NCBI GenBank assembly: GCA_019186985.1
Contig: JABARQ010000047.1
Location: 1-64,000 of the forward strand
Source: Prosthecobacter sp.
Lineage (GTDB): Bacteria > Verrucomicrobiota > Verrucomicrobiia > Verrucomicrobiales > Verrucomicrobiaceae
Direction: 5' to 3'
Length of the DNA: 64,000 nt
Shown: positions 7,878 to 16,400 of the stretch, piece by piece
Numbering within the stretch: position 1 is the stretch's first letter
Layout: each line of letters begins with the position of its first letter
Notes under the pieces: generated by a model
Databases searched by the model: none
Told to the model about the DNA's origin: nothing
Seen by the model: the letters and a program-made list of their open reading frames with translations, nothing else
Program-made: the position numbers and the translations under genes

Positions 7878-10800
7878 TTTGTGCCATCAGGGTTGCAACA
7901 TTTTCCTTCACCAGGAGCAGTCAAACCCATTTGTAGGGCAGCTTGCACGAAGTGTTGGCAATTGAACATCAAGGTGTGGTAATACGGTGGCGATGTTAGG
8001 TACCCCGAGAGCTTAGACTTTGCAGCTATATCCTGACAAGGTGATGTTCTCCATGGCTGTGGAATTGTGCCCGAGGTCGGTGATTCCCAAACAATACCCG
8101 GAACTGGCACAAAAGCTCCGAACACCGCTCCCCATCCGCTAGCAGGCCCAAAACCCCATTCAGAATATCCATTTTGAACATACTTACCGGACTTAACAAT
8201 CCAGTTATCTAACAGCAAGTTGGTGTGAGTTGGTGATATTCCTAGAATTGGGCCATCAGCAGCGCGATCATTCCCCAGATAGTCTCTAAAAACAATAAAT
8301 CCATTTTTCACATAACTGTATAGATTTGCTCCGCCCTTCTCCTCAATAGGATCCCTTGATGGCCACCTGCCCGTCTCAGGATCATAAGGGCGATAAACTG
8401 CCAGAGACAGTCCGGTCTCGTGCCAGAGATGCCCTGTATAGCCAGTGCTAAGGTCTTCTGCGCCGGTGATTCGACTGCGTTTGCCCCAGGGGGTGAAGGC
8501 GTAGCTGGCGTTGGTTGTTCCGGAACTGCCGTCTATGGCTGTTCTTGTACTGCCTAGGTGATCGGTGACTAGAAGGCGTTTGCCGATTTGGGTGTTGCTG
8601 GTGCTCAGCAGCTCCAATCCGCCCATCCAGCGCTTATGCTTGCTGCCATCGGCAACTCTTTCTTCCACGATCTGCGTCTGGTTCCACACCCACGTCCTCA
8701 CCGGCTGCCCGTTCTTGCTCTCCGCGATGCGCCGGTTCTGGCCGTCGTATTGGAAGGTCCAAGTATCAGCGCCGAACGTGACACTGGTCATGCGGTTCTT
8801 GGCATCCCAGGTGTAGGTGTAGCGGCCATCGGTCAGCAGGTTGCCTTCCGCGTCGTGTGTGGTCGTTGTGGTGCCTGCGGGGCCGTTGTCCACGCGCCAA
8901 GTTTGGCTGGTGGTGTTTCCGGCTTTGTCCGTGGCCTGCATGGTCACATTTTGCTGGCCTGCTCCCACCGGCGTCAAGCTCTCAAACGTGCCGTCGGCAC
9001 TCACACGGGCGTTTTGGCCGTTGATCGTGACATTGGCTGGCTCGTTCACCTTGCCTCGGAACCAGGTGCTGCCGCCTGCGCTTTGACTGACGAGCTGGTT
9101 CAGTTCGTTGTAAGTGGCCGTGCGCGTGCGGCTGCCTTCCTGCGCGGCAATGCGGTTGCCACTGGCGTCGTACTGGTAGCGCCAGACCTGCTGCGGCGTC
9201 TGCGGCGGCCCTGCCACGGGTGTTTCCACCACGGCGCTGACCTGCTGCCGCGCATCGTAGGCGATGGCCCATTCCTTCGCCGCCATCCCCGGCTGCGCCT
9301 GCCGCCAGGTGGCGATCTGCCTCTGCGCATTGTAGGTGTAGTCATACCGCGCCAGTTCCCCACCACCCTGACTGGTCGGGGCCGTGTGGATGATGGCCGT
9401 CAGCAGCCGGTCCTGCGCGGCTGGCAGGCGCTGGTACGTCGTCTTCATGCCTGCCAGCGGATACTGCACCTCATTGAGGATGCCCGTGTCTCCCTCATAG
9501 CTCTGATTTAAAGTGCCGAGCGGATTGGTGATCTGCGTCACCCGGTCGAATTCATCAAAGACGTAGCTCTCCGTGCCGCCTGCGTAGCTCCAGGAGCTGA
9601 GGCGCCCCCACTGGTCATAATTGTAGATCAGCGTGTCATCCGCCAGCGGCCCGTCCAGGCTTTCCATGCGGCCATTGGGGTCATAAACATAAGTCGTCAC
9701 CCTGGCAGTGCCGCCCGTGCCATCCGTCCAGCTCAGCGTGCGGCCTTCCGCATCAAAGGTGTAGCTCTGTTCCGGCAAAGTGGGGTGAGTCACTTTCCAA
9801 AGCTGTTGGTCGGAATTGTAGTGATAAGTGGTTTGGCGGTTGCTGGCGTCCTTCGTCCATTCCAGACGGCCGCCCATGTCGCGGTCGTAGCTGTATTGCA
9901 GCCTGCTGCCATCCGGGTAGAGCTTGGCGGTGACGCGGTTGCCATCATCATACTCCCAGCCCACCCACTCCCCCCGGCCAAAGCGCAGCTTCGTCACATT
10001 GTCATTGGCATCGTACTCATAGGCCACCGTCTGGCCGCCGGGACTGACCACCTGCGTCACTCGCTTGAGGGCATCGTAGCTATATTGAGTGATACTGCCA
10101 TCCCGCGCCCGGCTACTGGTCAGGGTGCAGCATGAATACACGCTCTGGGTGTAGGTCGTGTCTGGGTAGGTGGTCTTGAGCCGCCGGTTCAGCAGATCAT
10201 ACTCATGGGTGAGCAGGTAGCCCTCTGCATCCTGCTCCGCGATGACGCGCCCGATGTCATCATAGACGTACTGGGCCTGCACTTTGAAAACAGTCTGCCC
10301 CGGAGCCTTGAACTCCACCTTTTCCAAGCGGCCCTTCTGGAAGCCCGTGGTGAAGTAGGTGTTCTGCGTTACGGCTCCACGCGGGCTGGTGGTGGTGAGC
10401 GCCTGGCCCTGGGCATTGTAGGTGAAGCTGGTCGTCTGCGCCTGCCAGGCTCCACTGTGCCAGACGTGGGAGGTCTGCGTTTCGGGATCACCCAGCGCGT
10501 TGTAGGTCGTGGTGGAAAGCGGCTTCGGCGCGCCATTGCCCACCGTCATCGTCTGGGTCAGGACATCCATGCCATTCGCCGCATAGGTCGTGGTGTAGAT
10601 GATCCTGTTTGGATCCGTGTTTACCCCCTCCTGACGAGTGAGCACATAGCCTTTGTCGTTGTAGGTGTAGTAGGTGCTCCTTCCATCTGGACCGGTAGTT
10701 TGCAGAGGCTGCCCTGCATTGTTGAACTGGTTCGTTGGTGTGGAGGTGGTGCCTCCGCCCTGGTGCTTGGTTTCATAGATTTCTCCCCGCCCATTCACCG

Positions 10801-13390
10801 CCGTGTAGCGGTAGCGCGTCATCGAGGCATTGGAGTCGAAAAACGGAAGGCAGCTCTGCCCATAAGCCGGAACACCCTGCTTGTAGTGCTTTTTATCCCG
10901 GTGCCAGCCGCGATTCAGGGCAGCATAATAATACTCCTCCATCTGCCCCAATGGGTCGGTGATGGTGATGCGGTAGGTTTCCCAGGTGTTTGCTCCAGGT
11001 GTTGGATAAACATCGCTGCCGATCGTGATCCCGTCCGCTGGTTCCGTCAGGAACTGCCAGGTTCCAGTGGGAAGGTTGAGGGCATTGATGAACAGTTCAT
11101 TGCTACGTTCCACAAACTCCTGAGTGTGGCCGAAATCCGGGTAGAGCGGATCCCGCTCCTTCACGCGATTCGCGATCGTGTAACCGTACCCGTAGGCCAC
11201 ACCGCCCATGTCTGTCTGCCCGACCAGCCGCTGCTGCCCTTCGACCGCAGAATAAGTGAAGGTGGCCGTGCGGCCAAAAGGATCGTTCATGGAGGCCACT
11301 TTCTCATTTGCCCCGTAGGTCAGCGACCAGGTGTTCTGCCCGGCGGGCAGCGCGGAATGGGAGACTGCGGTCACTGCACCCTCAGCATTGTGGGTCACAC
11401 TCACAACAGAGCCGTGCTTGTCCGTGATGCTTGTCAGCAGGCTGGCGGCGCTGGCCCCCTGCATGGAAATGGGCACGGAAAAGGTCCATTGCTCACCATC
11501 GCCATCGGTGACGACGTAGGTGTAGGCTCCTGTTTTAACCAGTTCAGCATCGGCGTTCCGGGAAGTCGGCCTGTACTCATCATCGGTGCGATACAAAAGA
11601 GTCCCCACACTGAAGTATGTACCAGGATCGCTGGTGAGAGGACTGTTGATGCCCAGCTCCCAGACATCGGCACTGACGGAAACGACCGACGTGATTTGGC
11701 GAAACAAGCGTTGCCCACCAATGCGGTAGATCTCCCCAACGACCGGCGCGATTGAGTCAGGGCTCGACTTTGCGACCTGAATTGTCGAAGCCCCTGTCTG
11801 GTAGGAGCTGTTCAACTGCAGGCTGGCGGATGCTTCGGCCGTTCGGTTGAAGCGTTCCGTATAGCCGTTCCCATACATGATGATGACGTTTCCGGCGGGG
11901 TCTTCCATGGCAAAGGCAGAGTAGGCGAAGGTCCACTTGTCGCCAAAAGGACGGATTGAAACCAGGGAGTCGAGGCTGTTGTAAGTCAGGGTCATGTGAA
12001 CACTGGGGCCGTAGGGCGCATCCCACCACATCGGCGTGTCCGTGATCTGCAAGTTCATGTTCACTGGATTGACGGACCACTCCGGCATGCCGCAAGAAGT
12101 GCAGCCCCCGGACTTCTTTTTCCCACAAGCGAGGTCGTCGGGCTCCTTGGGCTCTCCGCAGCAGCCCCCGATCAACTGACGCTTCGACTCCGCCGACGCG
12201 AGCAGGATGCCGGATTGAGGAGGCTTGTCTGCAAAGATGACCGCATGCCCCGACCATTGCTTCAGAAAGAATGCAAGCTCCAAATCATGGGCATGACCGA
12301 CGCGAGTGTCATAGACCTTCAGCTTATCTCCCTTCGGGGCCGTAAGAACAGTCACGAAATGCTCCTCGTCATCATAATGCGCGATGAGGGGAAGCGGCAG
12401 CTCCGCCAAATGCCCCGCTGTTGTGACCACCGTCTGCGCCTTCAACCCATGCTGGGCGGCCAGATCTTCAATCTCCTGGAGGTTCAGCCCGTCAGGATTC
12501 TTGTTCTCAAGGGCTCGAAGCTTCCGCGCCTGCTCTTCTTTTCCCAAAGCGGCGCAGACCTCGGCCAGGGACTTCTGGGCGCAGTCACGCATGGCAGTCT
12601 GCTTTTCCTTCAGCATACTGAGACGGACGATCCAATAGGAGGCATAGGAGCTGTGGGAAGGGGTGTCCGAAGCCGCACGCAGGGAGGCAAAATGTTCCGT
12701 GGCGGCTGAATAGCTGCCCTGCTCCATCGCCAGCGCCCCGAGCCGGAGCGTTGCCTTGGCGTTCATCGGGTGCCCTGTGGGGCTGCGGGCCTGGGAAGCC
12801 TCAAACCACTTTTGTGATTCGATGAACTGCCCCTTGTACTGGCAGAAACAGCCCAGGTGCAGTTCTGCCTCCGCTGCCCAGGCACCCTCCGGGAACTGCT
12901 CCAGGTGCCCGAGAAACATCGCATAGGCTAGATCGTATTCATGCAGGTTCCATTTTTGGATCGCCTTGCCAAAGTCCATGTTTTCACGCTCCTGAGCGGC
13001 CCGCTTTACAAGATCCTTGATGCCTGCCGGGTCAGCTGCGCGTGTCGGAACCAGCTCCTCCCCAAGCTGGCCGGCCATCCGCAGGTCTTTTTCCGTCGGC
13101 ACTTTGTTCAGGTCCAGCAGCCTCAGGCTCGTCCGCTCAGTTGGCCGGGCCTTTGCCGTCCATTCCTGGAGCTTTGACGCTGCGGAGGGGGCCGGCAGGC
13201 TTTGTGCCACCATCCTAGGCAGGGATGCTGTTGTGGTATTGTCCTTTGAATTCATGCGGCTTCCGGCGACCGGCTCCCCTGACTGGATCTCATCTGCCAC
13301 CTTGGCGGGCCTGCCCAGCCAAAAGCCTAACGCAAGGATCATGAGCGCTGCTGAAACTAAGAAGGTCAAACGGATCAATGGCCGGTTCAT
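7865..13390 (-). CDS. Full-length RHS toxin with TPR-like region, C39 peptidase and LRAT-like tip
   Basis: An 1841-aa polymorphic toxin. An N-terminal signal anchor (about 7-26) is followed by a TPR-like helical region (about 130-245) and a C39 peptidase domain (about 255-390) with Q264, C270, H344 and D361 placed as in bacteriocin-leader peptidases. A Cys cluster (410, 411, 422, 430, 433) leads into YD/RHS repeats, an Ig-like insert and the core motif PETGRWPSRDPI. The tip starts after DYLGN (about 1707) and has a His in SPTHTNLLL (about 1722) and a Cys in NCQHFVQAAL (about 1811), the pattern of permuted LRAT/NlpC-type folds. It lies 41 bases after the 1983-aa surface protein gene, suggesting co-transcription. 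This is the only copy with an export signal. Confidence 0.85.
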   Translation of the reverse strand: MNRPLIRLTFLVSAALMILALGFWLGRPAKVADEIQSGEPVAGSRMNSKDNTTTASLPRMVAQSLPAPSAASKLQEWTAKARPTERTSLRLLDLNKVPTEKDLRMAGQLGEELVPTRAADPAGIKDLVKRAAQERENMDFGKAIQKWNLHEYDLAYAMFLGHLEQFPEGAWAAEAELHLGCFCQYKGQFIESQKWFEASQARSPTGHPMNAKATLRLGALAMEQGSYSAATEHFASLRAASDTPSHSSYASYWIVRLSMLKEKQTAMRDCAQKSLAEVCAALGKEEQARKLRALENKNPDGLNLQEIEDLAAQHGLKAQTVVTTAGHLAELPLPLIAHYDDEEHFVTVLTAPKGDKLKVYDTRVGHAHDLELAFFLKQWSGHAVIFADKPPQSGILLASAESKRQLIGGCCGEPKEPDDLACGKKKSGGCTSCGMPEWSVNPVNMNLQITDTPMWWDAPYGPSVHMTLTYNSLDSLVSIRPFGDKWTFAYSAFAMEDPAGNVIIMYGNGYTERFNRTAEASASLQLNSSYQTGASTIQVAKSSPDSIAPVVGEIYRIGGQRLFRQITSVVSVSADVWELGINSPLTSDPGTYFSVGTLLYRTDDEYRPTSRNADAELVKTGAYTYVVTDGDGEQWTFSVPISMQGASAASLLTSITDKHGSVVSVTHNAEGAVTAVSHSALPAGQNTWSLTYGANEKVASMNDPFGRTATFTYSAVEGQQRLVGQTDMGGVAYGYGYTIANRVKERDPLYPDFGHTQEFVERSNELFINALNLPTGTWQFLTEPADGITIGSDVYPTPGANTWETYRITITDPLGQMEEYYYAALNRGWHRDKKHYKQGVPAYGQSCLPFFDSNASMTRYRYTAVNGRGEIYETKHQGGGTTSTPTNQFNNAGQPLQTTGPDGRSTYYTYNDKGYVLTRQEGVNTDPNRIIYTTTYAANGMDVLTQTMTVGNGAPKPLSTTTYNALGDPETQTSHVWHSGAWQAQTTSFTYNAQGQALTTTSPRGAVTQNTYFTTGFQKGRLEKVEFKAPGQTVFKVQAQYVYDDIGRVIAEQDAEGYLLTHEYDLLNRRLKTTYPDTTYTQSVYSCCTLTSSRARDGSITQYSYDALKRVTQVVSPGGQTVAYEYDANDNVTKLRFGRGEWVGWEYDDGNRVTAKLYPDGSRLQYSYDRDMGGRLEWTKDASNRQTTYHYNSDQQLWKVTHPTLPEQSYTFDAEGRTLSWTDGTGGTARVTTYVYDPNGRMESLDGPLADDTLIYNYDQWGRLSSWSYAGGTESYVFDEFDRVTQITNPLGTLNQSYEGDTGILNEVQYPLAGMKTTYQRLPAAQDRLLTAIIHTAPTSQGGGELARYDYTYNAQRQIATWRQAQPGMAAKEWAIAYDARQQVSAVVETPVAGPPQTPQQVWRYQYDASGNRIAAQEGSRTRTATYNELNQLVSQSAGGSTWFRGKVNEPANVTINGQNARVSADGTFESLTPVGAGQQNVTMQATDKAGNTTSQTWRVDNGPAGTTTTTHDAEGNLLTDGRYTYTWDAKNRMTSVTFGADTWTFQYDGQNRRIAESKNGQPVRTWVWNQTQIVEERVADGSKHKRWMGGLELLSTSNTQIGKRLLVTDHLGSTRTAIDGSSGTTNASYAFTPWGKRSRITGAEDLSTGYTGHLWHETGLSLAVYRPYDPETGRWPSRDPIEEKGGANLYSYVKNGFIVFRDYLGNDRAADGPILGISPTHTNLLLDNWIVKSGKYVQNGYSEWGFGPASGWGAVFGAFVPVPGIVWESPTSGTIPQPWRTSPCQDIAAKSKLSGYLTSPPYYHTLMFNCQHFVQAALQMGLTAPGEGKCCNPDGTKWKR
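8340..9470 (-). repeat. RHS core repeat copy A (within the full-length gene)
   Basis: The 3' ~370 codons of the RHS core in the 1841-aa protein. The first ~250 codons after the shared Met are almost identical to copies B-D; the following ~110 codons are more diverged. This is the template to which the orphan copies correspond. Confidence 0.85.
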
Positions 13391-13431
13391 AAGCAGAGGG
13401 TGACGTGATTTGAGGGTGTGAAGGCTTCGTT

Positions 13432-16400
13432 TCAGGGCAGCAGCTGTGCGTCCAAGGGTTCATCCAACGTCAAGGTGGGCGGGGTGGTGTCCAAAGGATC
13501 TGACTGCGGCGAAGACTGCATCATGGCGTTCAATGCATAGGCATCCAAAGAGTCCACCACACCGTCACCATCCGTGTCAGGCACCAGAGGATCGGTTCCG
13601 AGCAGAGCCTCCTGGGAGTTTGTCAGGCCGTCTCCGTCAGAATCATCGGCCAGCCAGGAGTTCAGGAAGCCGTCCATCCGTCCATCTCCATTGGTGTCCT
13701 TCAGCCTGGGGTCCGTTCCCGTAATCCAAATCTCCGTGAAGTTGGATAGGCCATCTCCATCCGCGTCACCAGCCCCTGTCTGGTCCAGATTTTGGAAAAG
13801 CAGGACCTCATCCGCATCAACGAGACCGTCCCCGTCGCCATCACCGGGATGCAGTCGGGGGTTGCTTCCCGCCAGGAACTCATTTCGATTGGACATGCCG
13901 TCGTAATCCGAGTCGCCGCCGCCGGATGAAATTCTCAAATCCCCCCAGCACTGTATCTCCCAACAATCTGGCAGGCTGTCGTGATCAACATCATCATTCT
14001 GGGTGGGATCCATTGGCAGCAACCAGGGTGACAATGACCAGGTATACTCCTGAAGGTTGCTGAAAGCATCATTGTCAGGGTCGCTGTCACCATCATAGAG
14101 ACCACGGCTTCCCCAATAATCCTCCTCCCAGGAGTCTGGCAGACCGTCGTAATCTGCATCATGATTCGGGGCATAGCCTGAGCTGTACCAGTAATCATCA
14201 AGGAAATACTCCATCAACGTTTTGTTGTACGGGTAGACGTACGGATTGGTGATCGAGCCATCGGAATGCAGTGTGTCAACAAACCACCAAAGCTCCCACC
14301 AGTCTGGAAGGCCGTCACCATCCGCATTCACCCACTCCTCAGCACCAAGGCTCGGATGTGTGGATGAACGCAGCTGGCCATGCAGATCCCAAAAAACAAG
14401 GCCGGGGGCTCCGGAGGTGTGACAGGCCGTCGAAGCCGCAGTGAGGTAGCCGTTGGTGTGCAGCTCCGGCGAGACATTGATGCTACCCGCCATGCCTCCC
14501 TGGATCAGGCAGGATTCCACGGAGACGCCGGCACAATAATCTGTGACTGGCGTGCTCGATGGGTATTCATCATCCCATACAATGCAGTTCCTTAGCTTCA
14601 GTGTCCCCGACACATTCGCAAGGGATGCTGTGCCGGTGTAATCAGGATATGACCCCGCATAGCCATTGCTTCGGAAGAATGTGCAATGTTCCAGGCTCAC
14701 CTGTCCTCCAAGGTTGGTCAAGGCACCGCCGTATTGCAGATCATAGCCTCCCGGATATCGGTAGCTCTGAAAGTTCCTGAACAGGCAGTTAACTGCATGA
14801 AACCTTGTAATAGATTCAGGAGTTGGCTCGACGACGACCCCATTCTGCCCTCCTCCACCACCAAAGACGAAACCGCAGATATGCACTTCACCATTCACAT
14901 GCCACTCCCAGGGATTAAGCACAACTCCCTCCATCCCCGTCAGACGGTCAGAGCCGACCTCTGCGATGATGGCGACTTTTCGAGGTAGTTGATTGGTGTT
15001 TACGCTGGTTGTAATCAACCCGGCTCCCCCCTGCCTCCTTTTGATAAGAATAGTTGCCCTGTAAGAGGGTGTCTCAGGAAGCGACTGATAGGCATCTTGG
15101 AGATAACGAAACATTTTCATCGCAGGCTGATCCTCTGGCAGAGCAAAGTCCACGACCGCGTCCCATTCTGGAAGGCTCGCCGCATTGCCAGCAAGTGTGC
15201 CGCGATCATACTCCCAAAGATTGGGAATACGGTCCCCATCCTTGTCATTCCACGCGTCATCGGGGTTGAGTGGATCCAGTCCATTGACCACTTCATACCC
15301 ATCGGAGATGCCATCAGAATCCGTGTCCGGCTGAAGTGGAAGTGTTCCCGCCTGAAACTCCGCCAGGTTCGAAAGTCCATCCCCATCCGGGTCCGTCAGC
15401 AGGGACAACGGAGTGGAATTGGCATTAGCGGGGTCCGCTCCATCCAGACCATGCTGAACCTCCCAACCATCCGGCATGCCGTCATTGTCCGTGTCGGCAT
15501 CGTGAGGGTAGAGGCCAAGCTGGAATTCAACCAGGTTGGAAACGCCGTCCTGGTCCAGGTCCGTCAGCAGCGTGAGCGGCGCAGATGTGCCATCCGCGCC
15601 ATCGGCCGGATTCAAGCCGTAATTGACCTCCCAAAGGTCAATCATGCCGTCGTTGTCGCCATCGGCATCACTGACGATGTTGTTCTGGGCACGTTCGACC
15701 AGGAGGTGGAGGGCATTCTGAGAATGGGTGAAGATGCCGGTCAGGAAGGTGCTGTTGGAAGGATTGATGAGGTAATCGAGGCCGTCCACGGAGCCGTTGG
15801 CGGGGGCAACATCGGCGTGACCGTTGAAGCTGCGCAGCGGATATGCATCCACTGAATCCGGGAGCAGGTCGCTGTCGCTGTCCCAGTTAAGCGGACTGGT
15901 GCCGCGCAGGAGGTGCTCCTCCCCGTCAGACCAGCCATCCATGTCCGTATCCGCCAGCGCGGGATGGGTCAACAAGGCCAGCTCCAGCATGTTGGAAAGC
16001 CCGTCCCCGTCAGTGTCCTCCGTCTGCGAATGACCCAGGCCTCCAAGCATGGATCGTTCCCACCAGTCTGGAAGGGTGCCCCCGTCATCCTGGTCGATCT
16101 GGCTGATGCTTCCTGCCGTCAAAACGGACGCAACGGTCGCAGTGGGCGCGGTGCGGGTGACGCTTGCAAACGGCGCGGTCAAGACCTGATAAACCTGCTG
16201 CTTTTCTTCTTCTGCAAGCACCCTGTTGTAGAGCACCACGTCAAAGAGCTGCCCAAGGTACCCGTTGGACCCAAGGGCAGGCACATTGCCGATGTGCCTC
16301 AAGGGTGCATATCCCTGCCCCGAAGGATTGTTGTATTGATCATAGGCTGCAAGAGTCGGATAGGGCTCCGTGCCAGCACCTGCGACCGATGGCACGGCTG

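Noticed and set aside
128..9470. Repeated blocks considered as a CRISPR or transposon array
   Set aside because: The repeats are ~1.1 kb in-frame RHS coding copies with gene-sized unique segments between them. No transposase, short spacers or terminal inverted repeats are seen.
10205..11755. Plus-strand ORF of 516 codons inside the RHS gene
   Set aside because: Antisense shadow of the RHS barrel; no start context and no recognisable domain.
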